Assembly: GCA_017470245.1 (NCBI GenBank)
Contig: JAFUEV010000056.1
Coordinates: 1-32,265 of the forward strand
Direction: 5' to 3'
From: a bacterium
GTDB taxonomy: Bacteria; Cyanobacteriota; Vampirovibrionia; Gastranaerophilales; Gastranaerophilaceae
DNA: 32,265 nt
In this document: piece after piece, positions 1-7,407 of the stretch
How positions within the stretch are numbered: position 1 is the stretch's first letter
Layout of the letters: each line of letters opens with the position of its first letter
The notes under the pieces: model-generated
Database searches by the model: none
Told to the model about the DNA's origin: nothing
What the model saw: the letters and a program-made list of their open reading frames with translations, nothing else
Program-made: the position numbers and the translations under genes

Positions 1-1
1 T

Positions 2-52
2 CCGTCTCCGACGGGTCCTCCGGACAGGGAAACTTTTGACGTCAAAAGTTTC
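2..52. repeat. Left-edge palindromes
   Basis: Two inverted repeats lie at the window edge. Positions 2-6 (ccgtc) pair with 10-14 (gacgg). Positions 29-52 form a perfect 24-bp palindrome centred on gacgtc, with no loop. A loopless palindrome of this size fits a dimeric-protein site or the tip of a cruciform repeat better than a terminator. No gene is visible here, and the element may continue to the left of the window. Confidence 0.6.
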
Positions 53-61
53 ACAAAACCG

Positions 62-188
62 GAGCACAGAACTCCGTTCGTAACCAACTGTAACGCTCAA
101 CTAAAGGCAAGCAAACTCGCTTCGCTCAAACAATGCTTGCCTTGATATTGTTTTGCGTACAGTTGTTAACTCACTGCGTTGAGTGCTC
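62..188. repeat. Nested inverted-repeat element
   Basis: Three arm pairs nest inside one another: 62-67/183-188 (gagcac/gtgctc), 85-92/158-165 (caactgta/tacagttg) and 106-113/134-141 (ggcaagca/tgcttgcc). The outer spacers are both 17 nt, so the whole 127 bp can fold as one imperfect hairpin. The centre holds ctcgcttcgctc, which resembles the gcgagcgaagcg core of the repeats at 32126-32196. It lies beyond the 3' end of the glycine-zipper gene ending at 274. A MITE-like or REP-like dispersed element is the likeliest identity. The remaining bases up to 273 show nothing else. Confidence 0.55.
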
Positions 189-273
189 TTTTTATATTTT
201 ATGTATTTATGTAACTAGTTGTTTTACATGTTTAACAAAGAGTACGAAACCCAAAGAATCTCATAATATTATT

Positions 274-1419
274 TTATTGTGCAAATTTATATTGATTTTG
301 TTTTGTAAAAATATTGTTTGAATTATTAAATGTATATGTTGAATCTGCATACGGATTTAGTGTGCCGTTTGTAAACGTTCTATTGTAGAACATGTCGTTT
401 GAATACGAATTAGGCAGACTTTGCGAACCAAACATCATTGTATTATATGCTTGATTTATCGGTGTATTTAAGCTTGATAAATTCAAATTCTGTAAATTTG
501 CCATAGGATTTGTTACAGTCGTTGAAGTTTTTCCGTTTGCAATTTTTAATGTTTCCTCAATTTCTCTAACTGTAAAGCCGTTTTTCTGTGCTTGTGCAAT
601 TTGAGCATCATCTAGCCTGTATGATTTTAATTTTGTAATTTCTGCATCTGTATATTTCATTGGAATCGGGTGTCGGTATGATGAATTATCAACTCTGGTT
701 GATACAGGTTGTTCTGTTCCAAGAAGTTCCTGTTCGACTGCTTCATACGGATAACCTTTTTGTTGAAGCATAGTGATTAATTCATCAGGAGCACCGTATC
801 GTTTAAGTGCTGCAACTTGAGCATCTGTGTATTGAACCGGTTGTCCGTTGCCTTGAGCAATTTGTTTTGCTTCTTCCTGCTTATCTGTATAGGTTTTGCC
901 TCTGACAAACATTCCTACAATACCGCCTATTACGCCGCCTATAGCAGTTCCGATTCCCGGACATATAGCTGAACCTATCGCAGCACCTCCTGCCATGCAG
1001 CCAAGTTCAACACCTGCTCCGCCGATTTCTTTCATTCCTGCCATAAATCCGCCGTCTCTAAATGCTCTATATATGTTTGGAGCTTCACAAGCTATTGTTA
1101 TAAGTGAACCAATTAATGGCATACGCTTGCCGACTGCTTTTGCAAGTCCTTTAATGCCGCCGGATTTAAAGCCGTTAGCTAAAAATTTTGGCAAGCCTAC
1201 TGTATTTTTAAATAGTCTTGTGAAAAATCCGCCATTTTTTGCAGATTGCCTTGCTACATTTTTTTCAAGGGCAAGCCCGCCTGCTTTGACTTTTGTCCAA
1301 ATAGAGCCTTTTGTATGCCTTGCAGCTTTGCCAATGACTTCGCTGCCTGTCCCAAGCAAAAATTCAGGTGCGAGTTTGAGTGCTCTTAGGCCGTAGCCAA
1401 ATAATTTTCCAATTCCCAT
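274..1419 (-). CDS. Glycine-zipper protein with NPYAD tail (larger paralogue)
   Basis: 381-residue protein of unknown function, recognisably paralogous to the next gene upstream (1574-2350). Shared blocks are a basic N-terminal segment around residues 37-47 (TKGSIWTKVKAG), a hydrophobic stretch ending in APNIYRA (113-119), a glycine-zipper (about 143-171, containing GSAICPGIG), a short charged linker, and an NPYAD motif near the C-terminus (355-359). It also carries two copies of a 36-residue helical repeat starting YTDA (197-232 and 256-291) that the paralogue lacks. No cleavable signal peptide is apparent. The zipper could insert in or cross a membrane, but this is inference. The start has AGGAG 5 nt upstream of the ATG. 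The C-terminal region is Asn/Ser/Thr-rich and low in complexity. Confidence 0.8.
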   Translation of the reverse strand: MGIGKLFGYGLRALKLAPEFLLGTGSEVIGKAARHTKGSIWTKVKAGGLALEKNVARQSAKNGGFFTRLFKNTVGLPKFLANGFKSGGIKGLAKAVGKRMPLIGSLITIACEAPNIYRAFRDGGFMAGMKEIGGAGVELGCMAGGAAIGSAICPGIGTAIGGVIGGIVGMFVRGKTYTDKQEEAKQIAQGNGQPVQYTDAQVAALKRYGAPDELITMLQQKGYPYEAVEQELLGTEQPVSTRVDNSSYRHPIPMKYTDAEITKLKSYRLDDAQIAQAQKNGFTVREIEETLKIANGKTSTTVTNPMANLQNLNLSSLNTPINQAYNTMMFGSQSLPNSYSNDMFYNRTFTNGTLNPYADSTYTFNNSNNIFTKQNQYKFAQ

Positions 1420-1511
1420 GTTTTCTCCTATAATTTTTTTTCTTTATCCCCTATATTTCTATAAAGTTTATTTATTAAAAAGAATTGTCTTTTTGTAAAC
1501 AAATGTTAAAT

Positions 1512-1542
1512 AAAAACAGAACTTTAGAAATAAAGTTCTGTT
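1512..1542 (-). terminator. Rho-independent terminator of the smaller paralogue
   Basis: A perfect 12-bp stem (1515-1526 with 1531-1542) closes a four-base loop. On the minus strand the stem is followed by tttttattt. It lies 32 bp past the stop of the gene at 1574-2350, so the two glycine-zipper genes are probably separate transcription units. Confidence 0.75.
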
Positions 1543-1573
1543 CAATAAGGGAAATTATATGATTATGATTCTA

Positions 1574-2350
1574 TTATGCCATTATATTGAAATTCATTCC
1601 TTGCATCATAATATCATCAGCATAGGGGTTTACATATTCGTTATTAGAGAATGGATTTGACATTGCAGTGTTTTGGCTGAACGGATTTCCTTCAAATGAA
1701 GGTGTCTGAACTTGCGGTTGAGTTTGTGCTTGTGTTGCTTGAGCAATTTGCGCCTGTTCTTCTGCTTCAGCTTTTTTTTCAGAGTATGAGCTGCCGACAA
1801 TTTTCTTAGCAAGCCATTCACCCGCTAACCACCCGATTAAACTTCCTACACCCGGACATATTGCAGAACCGATTGCTCCGCCTATTGCGCCGCCGCCCAA
1901 TCTTGCTCCGGTTTTTACAACCTCTGTAACACCTTGACCAATTCCTTGTTCTGTTGTTGCTTTCCAAATGTTAGGTAATTCAAACAATACCATTGGAAGT
2001 GCTGTTAAAAACGGAACATTTTTACCTAAACCTTTGAAGAAACCTTTAGGCCCTGCAAAAAATGATGCAATAGGACCTTTCCCTGAAATTCTTGCGGCTC
2101 TTGCATATTTTTTTGTTAATTCAGGTACAAATTTTAAATTGCTTGTCACTCTTGTAAAGAATGAACCGTTTTTCTGTAAATCTTCAACTGCTTTAAATCC
2201 GGCTTTGGCTTTTGTCCAAACAGAACCTTTAGTTGAACGCATAGCTGCTCCTGCAATATCGGAACTTGCCCCAAAAATTGCATCAGGTGCAGCTTTTGCA
2301 ATTCTGGTTACATAACCCGTCACTTTTGGAATGAATGAAATAACACTCAT
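1574..2350 (-). CDS. Glycine-zipper protein with NPF and NPYAD motifs (smaller paralogue)
   Basis: 258-residue protein of unknown function, paralogous to the 381-residue neighbour. It shares the TKGSVWTKAKAG block (40-51), the LPNIWKA block (125-131), the glycine-zipper with GSAICPGVG (about 152-178), a charged SYSEKKAEAEEQ linker, and a C-terminal NPYADDIMM (241-249). Its tail is Gln/Asn-rich and has two NPF tripeptides (222-224, 232-234). No signal peptide is obvious, although residues 112-125 are hydrophobic. The start has AAGGTGG 8 nt upstream. Its own terminator separates it from the paralogue. Membrane insertion by the zipper is inference; no catalytic motif is seen. Confidence 0.8.
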   Translation of the reverse strand: MSVISFIPKVTGYVTRIAKAAPDAIFGASSDIAGAAMRSTKGSVWTKAKAGFKAVEDLQKNGSFFTRVTSNLKFVPELTKKYARAARISGKGPIASFFAGPKGFFKGLGKNVPFLTALPMVLFELPNIWKATTEQGIGQGVTEVVKTGARLGGGAIGGAIGSAICPGVGSLIGWLAGEWLAKKIVGSSYSEKKAEAEEQAQIAQATQAQTQPQVQTPSFEGNPFSQNTAMSNPFSNNEYVNPYADDIMMQGMNFNIMA

Positions 2351-2460
2351 AACTTACCACCTTAAAGATACACTTTTCCTAACCTACATATTTATAAAAA
2401 AATATGGTGGTACAAAATTGACAAGGTTTTAAATTTTGTTAACAAAATTTAATAAAGTAA

Positions 2461-2480
2461 AGGCGGTATTTCTACCGCCT
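2461..2480 (-). terminator. Probable terminator of the GGDEF gene
   Basis: An 8-bp stem (aggcggta/taccgcct) with a tttc loop lies about 70 bp past the GGDEF gene. The minus-strand tail, tttactttatt, is U-rich but interrupted, so termination may be partial. The remaining 2351-2548 gap holds the leader of the smaller paralogue and a short hairpin near 2531-2545 (gtcc/ggac). Confidence 0.5.
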
Positions 2481-2548
2481 AATTAACCAGATTTACACTA
2501 TGTAAGTGTTCAGAAAGGAACTTATCCGCGTCCGTTTGGACGTTATAT

Positions 2549-3424
2549 TTAACCTTCTCCCAAATTCAATTGAGAGAATTGTACAATCTTATTTTTACCG
2601 CGTTTTTTAGCGTTATATAAAGCATGTTCCGCGTATCTTATTATTGTATTTGCATCTTCTTCCGTGTCAGGAATACATGGGAATGTAGAAATTCCGCCTG
2701 AAATTGTTATAGGGTGGCGTTCTTCCTCTCCCGCAGGAATGAATTCCATTTTTTCAATATCTTTGCGGAATCTTTCCGCAAACAAAAATGCATTATCTTC
2801 TGAAGTGTTTGGAAGAACTACGATAAATTCTTCATCACCGTAACGAGTCAAAATATCTTCTTTTCTTATAAGTTGTTTTAATTTATCAGCAATTGAACGC
2901 AGAAGAACATCTCCCCATTCATAGCCGTAAATATCATTTACAACTTTAAAGAAATCTAAATCGAACAACAATACAGAAAGTGCATTTCCGTAACGTTTTG
3001 AACGTGAAATCTCTTGTTCCATACGTTCAAGCAAATATTTTCTGTTATGCAAGCCTGTTAATTCATCAGTTGTTGAAAGAGTTTTTAATTTATCTCTCAA
3101 TTCTTTAATTTTTAACATGTTTTTAACACGTACAACCAATTCCTGATTATCAACAGGTGTTTTTATATAATCAAAAGCTACCGCACGAACTGTTGCACCT
3201 TTAAAGGTTTCGCCGATAAACAAAATAGGAAACTTAAATTTAGTTACCATTAAAACATCTTTTATATCCGGAACACTTTCTATAATAATTACTCCGGGAT
3301 TTAAAGTTTCGTAATCCTTCAAATTAGAAGCATTTTCCAATCTTACATTAGAATCTTCAATATTTGAAATAACATCTGCAATAGATGAAGATTTTTTATC
3401 TGTATATATAACAATATTCTTCAT
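2549..3424 (-). CDS. Pseudo-receiver/GGDEF diguanylate cyclase-like protein
   Basis: 291 residues. Residues 1-105 follow the response-regulator fold: DYIKTP at 85-90 keeps the conserved Lys and Pro. However, the phosphoacceptor position after VIII is Glu (about E49), and the acidic pair at the N-terminus is reduced to one Asp. Residues 112-285 are a GGDEF domain with TDELTGLHNRKY (119-130), FDLDFFKVVND (154-164), and an inhibitory-site RxxD (187-190) five residues before the signature. The signature reads GDEEF (196-200): the second Gly is replaced by Asp. The family makes cyclic di-GMP from two GTP, but activity is uncertain with this signature. AGAGGG precedes the ATG. It is divergent from the toroid gene at 3534. 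Degenerate receivers of this kind usually signal without phosphorylation. Confidence 0.85.
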   Translation of the reverse strand: MKNIVIYTDKKSSSIADVISNIEDSNVRLENASNLKDYETLNPGVIIIESVPDIKDVLMVTKFKFPILFIGETFKGATVRAVAFDYIKTPVDNQELVVRVKNMLKIKELRDKLKTLSTTDELTGLHNRKYLLERMEQEISRSKRYGNALSVLLFDLDFFKVVNDIYGYEWGDVLLRSIADKLKQLIRKEDILTRYGDEEFIVVLPNTSEDNAFLFAERFRKDIEKMEFIPAGEEERHPITISGGISTFPCIPDTEEDANTIIRYAEHALYNAKKRGKNKIVQFSQLNLGEG

Positions 3425-3483
3425 GAACTACCCTCTTTGTTACAGATTACCATATCATTTGCCCCTCGGCAAAAATGTAAAGT

Positions 3484-3512
3484 TTGTTAATATTACTTGA
3501 GTATGGTATACT
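3484..3512 (+). promoter_or_regulatory. Sigma-70 promoter of the toroid gene
   Basis: TTGTTA, a 17-nt spacer, then TATACT (-10 at 3507-3512). It predicts a start near 3519 and a short leader ending in GAGG before the ATG at 3534. A small inverted repeat (ttgcc/ggcaa, about 3460-3475) lies in the same divergent intergenic region and could be an operator. Confidence 0.65.
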
Positions 3513-3533
3513 GATTAAAGCTTGTGAGGTTAT

Positions 3534-5405
3534 ATGGATTATTCGGTTGAAAATAATAAAGAGAGAGATTATTTTAAAAAAGATTTTTCGTCAATAAATA
3601 TTTTATTAAAAAAAATACGTACGGCGTTAGTAGAGGGAGAGAAGGTTTCGACAAGTAATCTTGATTTATCTGGAATTATTGATTATGAAAAAAATCTGAC
3701 ATTCGTTTATATAACATTATTTCAAGAAGGTTTAAAACCTATTCGGTGGGGTTCTAATCGGTCAAATCTTGACGAAACAATTAATCGAGATATCGAAAAA
3801 ATAAGATTATATAAAACTTATTCTGACTTTCAAGTCTCAAATCCTGATAAATGTCGAATTATGATAGAATATGTAACCGAGCAAATTCCGGCTGAAATTG
3901 ACAAGATTAAATATGCTACTTTTGTTCCGGCAAGATTTGAACCCGGTGTAACAGGAATAAAGATTGTTTTGCAAAATACTTCATATTTATATATGCCGAC
4001 TGATGCTTGGGTTAACAGTCAAATGGATTATAAAACCGCTCTTAATTCTCTCTTGCGTAAAACTTATATTAAAAATCTTACAAATAAAATTTCGGAACGT
4101 TTTGCTATTTTAAAAAAGACACCGCATCAGTGTTATATTATTAAAAGTCGAACTTTTATTACTTATAAAGATGATATTTTACCTCTTTATAGAGGAAATT
4201 TATTGTATGAGTATTCTCCTGAAGCAATACGCGATATTGCAATGGACGGTGCGGATTGGACGCTGAAATATCAGCAGGAGAACGGGAAATATTTATATTA
4301 TTATGATGCAAAGGAAGATAATTATGTCGATCATGAGCACCCTACAAGACCTTTAGATAATCTTTATTACAATGATTTACGTCATTGCGGCGGAATTGTT
4401 ACCTTAATTCGTGCTTATCAGCTGACCAAGGACAGAAAATATCTTGAAGCTGCCAAAAAAGGACTTGATTATAGTGTAACACTTACAAAAGAACACGATT
4501 ATAACGGGCAAAAGGCAGGTTACATTTTTTGCAACAGAAAAGCAAAACTTGGCGGAACTGGCATGATTCTTGTTGCAATGATGAAATATCGCGTTGAAAC
4601 GGGTGATAAATCTTATGATGAATATATAAAAATGTATGCAAGACATATTCTTTCAAGAATTTATAAAACCGGAGAAATTATGGGATATTATATTCACCCT
4701 GATTTCCAGAACGGTCAGCCTTTAATAAATATGTCAGATGAAGAAAGACGTGCGACATTTTCATTCTATTATCCGGGCGAAGCTTTGTTGGGTCTGGCAT
4801 TGTTTGCAAATTATTTTAAAGATGATGAACAATTACGTTCAGAAGTTATTGAAAAATCCGAAATTGCACTTGATTGGATTGTAGATGAACGCCCTAAAAT
4901 TTATGCTGATTTGTTCACAGCATTGCCTTCTGATGCCTGGTTAATGCAGGCAATTGAAGAATGGGCGACTATTCCTGAATTTAGAAAAGAAAATTATATA
5001 AATTTTGTATTCGGTGATGCCGAAACAATGATGAAAAATATGTATAAAAAAGATGACTCTCCTTTTATCGATTATGAAGGAAGTTACTATTATAATCATG
5101 GAGATCATTTTTATCCTGACGGATCGCGTTCTGAAGGGTTAGTCGGAGCATATTATTTGGCGAAAAAATTGGGTAGAGAAGAAATAGCGGATAAAATCTT
5201 AAAGGCTTGTCGTTTGGCTGCAAAATCTCAAATGCTTCTTTATAATAATGAATATAATAATTATGCTCATAAAAATCCGCAAAAATCTAAAGGTGCTATA
5301 AGATTTAAAGCTACAAGACAGTGGATTAGAGTGGACTCAATTCAACATGTTGCATGTTTCTATTTTAGACTATATTTTGCGGAAATCGGATTAGAAGCGA
5401 AATAA
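3534..5405 (+). CDS. Alpha/alpha-toroid protein with AMMECR1-like N-terminal region
   Basis: 623 residues with no signal peptide, so probably cytoplasmic. Residues about 235-620 carry helix-pair repeats of the six-hairpin (alpha/alpha toroid) type: YNDLRHCGGIVTLIRAY (279-295), LGGTGMILVAMMKY (339-352), SFYYPGEALLGLALF (410-424), SDAWLMQAIEEW (466-477) and SRSEGLVGAYYLAKKLG (531-547). This fold is shared by several glycoside hydrolases, epimerases and LanC-like proteins. Acidic and His residues at the repeat turns (H268, H284, E416, H525) could line a pocket. The N-terminal 50-180 region faintly resembles AMMECR1 domains (TFVYITL..., then GVTGIKIVLQN...). I cannot name a substrate. GAGG lies upstream of the ATG. 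It is monocistronic between its promoter and a repeat array. Confidence 0.75.
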   Translation: MDYSVENNKERDYFKKDFSSINILLKKIRTALVEGEKVSTSNLDLSGIIDYEKNLTFVYITLFQEGLKPIRWGSNRSNLDETINRDIEKIRLYKTYSDFQVSNPDKCRIMIEYVTEQIPAEIDKIKYATFVPARFEPGVTGIKIVLQNTSYLYMPTDAWVNSQMDYKTALNSLLRKTYIKNLTNKISERFAILKKTPHQCYIIKSRTFITYKDDILPLYRGNLLYEYSPEAIRDIAMDGADWTLKYQQENGKYLYYYDAKEDNYVDHEHPTRPLDNLYYNDLRHCGGIVTLIRAYQLTKDRKYLEAAKKGLDYSVTLTKEHDYNGQKAGYIFCNRKAKLGGTGMILVAMMKYRVETGDKSYDEYIKMYARHILSRIYKTGEIMGYYIHPDFQNGQPLINMSDEERRATFSFYYPGEALLGLALFANYFKDDEQLRSEVIEKSEIALDWIVDERPKIYADLFTALPSDAWLMQAIEEWATIPEFRKENYINFVFGDAETMMKNMYKKDDSPFIDYEGSYYYNHGDHFYPDGSRSEGLVGAYYLAKKLGREEIADKILKACRLAAKSQMLLYNNEYNNYAHKNPQKSKGAIRFKATRQWIRVDSIQHVACFYFRLYFAEIGLEAK

Positions 5406-5411
5406 GAGCAC

Positions 5412-5550
5412 GACCGATAAGACCGTTGAGTCCGTTAAGACCGTTAGGTCGGAAACGTAAATTATCAAAATGATAAATGTACAACATTAACAAAATTAAT
5501 AACCCCATAAATGACTTTCAAGCTTAGCGGACTTAGCAGACTTAACGGTC
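5412..5550. repeat. Inverted arrays of a 9-bp repeat (GACCGTTAA)
   Basis: Four tandem 9-bp units on the plus strand (5412-5447: gaccgataa, gaccgttga, gtccgttaa, gaccgttag) face three units on the minus strand (5524-5550: ttagcggac, ttagcagac, ttaacggtc). An AT-rich spacer of about 75 bp separates them. The arms are mutually complementary in several registers, so the region can fold as a slippery hairpin. A third array of the same unit lies at 32210-32240. Confidence 0.7.
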
Positions 5551-5561
5551 TAATTTATAAT
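5533..5561 (+). promoter_or_regulatory. Promoter of the coiled-coil gene
   Basis: TTAGCA, a 17-nt spacer, then TATAAT (5556-5561). It predicts a start near 5568, leaving a leader of about 100 nt. The -35 hexamer is inside the minus-strand 9-bp repeat array. Confidence 0.55.
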
Positions 5562-5565
5562 ATGT

Positions 5566-5661
5566 AACAATTCCTTAACATTATCTCTTAATTTTCTAAA
5601 GTTAATCAATGCATGTGCCGTAAACAATAATACGGAACGAAAATTATTGAAAGGAATTGTT
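5566..5661 (+). promoter_or_regulatory. Nested hairpin leader sequestering the ribosome binding site
   Basis: Three helices nest: 5566-5576 with 5651-5661 (11 perfect pairs), 5589-5596 with 5639-5646 (8 pairs), and 5618-5622 with 5631-5635 (5 pairs). The outer helix contains the aagga Shine-Dalgarno sequence of the next gene. With a start near 5568 the RNA would begin inside the 5' arm, leaving about 9 of the 11 pairs. This suggests translational control by exposure of the ribosome binding site; the trigger is unknown. Confidence 0.5.
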
Positions 5662-5668
5662 CAGAACT

Positions 5669-7177
5669 ATGGGAATGGCAGCATCACAAGCCAGATTACT
5701 AAGTATCACAGCTCGATTGTCTAACAATGAGATGGAACAACAATCTCTTGCTTATTCAAAACAGCGTTTGTCTGATAATTCAGAACAAATTAATGATGCT
5801 TATCTTGAAGCTTTGAACAAAACTAAATATCAAGTTTTAACAGGTTATAATAATTCTCAGGCAAATTATGCCGATTTGACATATTCTCAAATTACCGGAA
5901 GTAACACTGTTGCAACAGGAAAACAATATCTTGTTAAATCTAAAGACGGACAAGTTTTGGTTTCTTCAAAAATTGCAAGTGCTTATAAAAAGAATAACGG
6001 TGATTTTAACAGATTTTTAAGAGATTTGGGATATACTCAATCTGATATTGATGTTTCTAAATATTCTGATTCTGAAGAAGCAGTCCATAATGCTTGGGAC
6101 AGATATTTGGCAGCTGTTGGTAAAAGTATTGATAATATCGACAGTCAACATATTTTGAATTTCGGCTACAATTCTTTCAGTACAGAATCTTATGATGGTT
6201 ATCCTACATACGATACTGCATATATTTCTGATTCTTCAGGTGAGCCTGAATATATTTACAGAGATGATACAGGTTACTATAAAGAAAGATATACATTAGG
6301 TGCAAGAACAGTTGAAGATGCTTATGGTAATATTTCTACAATAATTTGCTATCAAACTGCAGATCAACAAGGTACTGAACAGTATACAGAAGTTACTGGT
6401 GCCGGTATCAATTACAATACCGAAACTAAAAAATTCTCTTACATAAATGAATACGGAGAAACAGTTGACGCTGATGCTTTATATATTGATCCGAATGAAA
6501 ATTTTGTAAGTGAAAGCTATAAAAATTATTTAACATTTGATGGTGAAGAATTCGTATCAGAAGGCGGATTGGTTTATGACATTTATAAAGAATCAAGAGC
6601 TTTAAATTATGAAGGAACCACTCAAGCTCAAAGAGAATTGTATGATTATGCTACTGCCATAACTGAAGCATTGTACTGTAAAGAACTTACAAATACTGCA
6701 AATAATTTAACATATGATGCTCAAATGGTTACTTATTACAAAAATATTTTCAACGAAATGACCAAAAACGGTTATACAACTTTAGCTGAATCATATGGAC
6801 AAAAGTTAGCAACAACAGTTGCGAGTGATACGATGTCAAGTGAAAGTAAAGTTTTCCAAGATCCGGATTGGTTTGTAAAACAATTAAAAGCAGGTAATTT
6901 AACGTTATCATACTTCTCAACAGTTGAAAAAAGCTTTATTAATACAACACTTGATGATGACGAATCAATAACAGAACGTGAAGATACTACTGCAATGGCT
7001 ATTGCAGAGCAAGTCTATCAAAATCAGATGGATAAAATTGAAAGTCAAGACAAACAAATTGATCTTCAATTAAACAAGTTAGAATCTGAACATAATGCAT
7101 TACAAACAGAATATGAGGCTGTTAAAAAAGTAATTAGCACAAACGTAGATAAATCTTTCAATATATTTAACGCATAA
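5669..7177 (+). CDS. Coiled-coil protein with flagellar hook-like termini, function unknown
   Basis: 502 residues from the ATG at 5669. An in-frame TTG at 5657 is only 1 nt after the aagga site, so I prefer the ATG, though its spacing (13 nt) is long. The N-terminus (MGMAASQARLLSITARL) is an amphipathic helix followed by a Gln/Ser-rich helix (20-55). The C-terminal 60 residues are a coiled coil ending VDKSFNIFNA. Paired terminal helices around a variable middle recall flagellar hook-associated proteins and flagellin, but no flagellar gene is nearby. The middle (about 60-300) is Tyr/Asp/Ser-rich. No cleavable signal peptide. I associate this N-terminus with Gastranaerophilales proteins from memory only. 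Expression is probably gated by the hairpin leader, and a strong terminator follows. Confidence 0.7.
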   Translation: MGMAASQARLLSITARLSNNEMEQQSLAYSKQRLSDNSEQINDAYLEALNKTKYQVLTGYNNSQANYADLTYSQITGSNTVATGKQYLVKSKDGQVLVSSKIASAYKKNNGDFNRFLRDLGYTQSDIDVSKYSDSEEAVHNAWDRYLAAVGKSIDNIDSQHILNFGYNSFSTESYDGYPTYDTAYISDSSGEPEYIYRDDTGYYKERYTLGARTVEDAYGNISTIICYQTADQQGTEQYTEVTGAGINYNTETKKFSYINEYGETVDADALYIDPNENFVSESYKNYLTFDGEEFVSEGGLVYDIYKESRALNYEGTTQAQRELYDYATAITEALYCKELTNTANNLTYDAQMVTYYKNIFNEMTKNGYTTLAESYGQKLATTVASDTMSSESKVFQDPDWFVKQLKAGNLTLSYFSTVEKSFINTTLDDDESITEREDTTAMAIAEQVYQNQMDKIESQDKQIDLQLNKLESEHNALQTEYEAVKKVISTNVDKSFNIFNA

Positions 7178-7228
7178 TAATTTATATTTTATATTTTTCC
7201 CTACAATTAATTTTCGTAACTTTTCCCT

Positions 7229-7254
7229 GCCGCTTGTCAAAGCGGTATTTTTTT
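7229..7254 (+). terminator. Rho-independent terminator of the coiled-coil gene
   Basis: Stem ccgctt/aagcgg (7230-7235 with 7240-7245) with a gtca loop, then a seven-T run at 7248-7254, about 50 bp past the stop codon. Confidence 0.8.
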
Positions 7255-7298
7255 AGGTAATTATATAGAAGCCTACTTGAATAATGTTTCAAAACTAA

Positions 7299-7382
7299 TA
7301 CCCACCCTAACCCTCCCTAATCAGGGAGGGAAAATTTTCAAATTGAACGAATGCGAAATTTAGAAATTTGGGTGGGTTATTT
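7299..7382. repeat. Palindromic repeat with CCCTCCCT core
   Basis: Outer arms acccaccc (about 7300-7307) and gggtgggt (7370-7377) enclose a tight hairpin ccctccct/agggaggg (7311-7318 with 7323-7330, loop aatc) and an AT-rich stretch. It lies between two convergent genes. The layout is that of a dispersed REP/MITE-like element rather than a terminator, because no long T-run follows. Confidence 0.5.
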
Positions 7383-7407
7383 TCATAATAGAGTACAAAG
7401 TTAAAAT

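Noticed and set aside
133..321. 62-codon plus-strand ORF
   Set aside because: It starts inside the nested inverted repeat, has no binding site, is Cys/Leu/Phe-rich, and overlaps the end of the glycine-zipper gene antisense.
896..1396. 166-codon plus-strand ORF antisense to the larger glycine-zipper gene
   Set aside because: Pro/Ala-rich composition is the mirror of the Gly-rich coding strand; no binding site or domain.
5412..5550. CRISPR array
   Set aside because: Units are contiguous 9-mers with no spacers and no cas genes are nearby.
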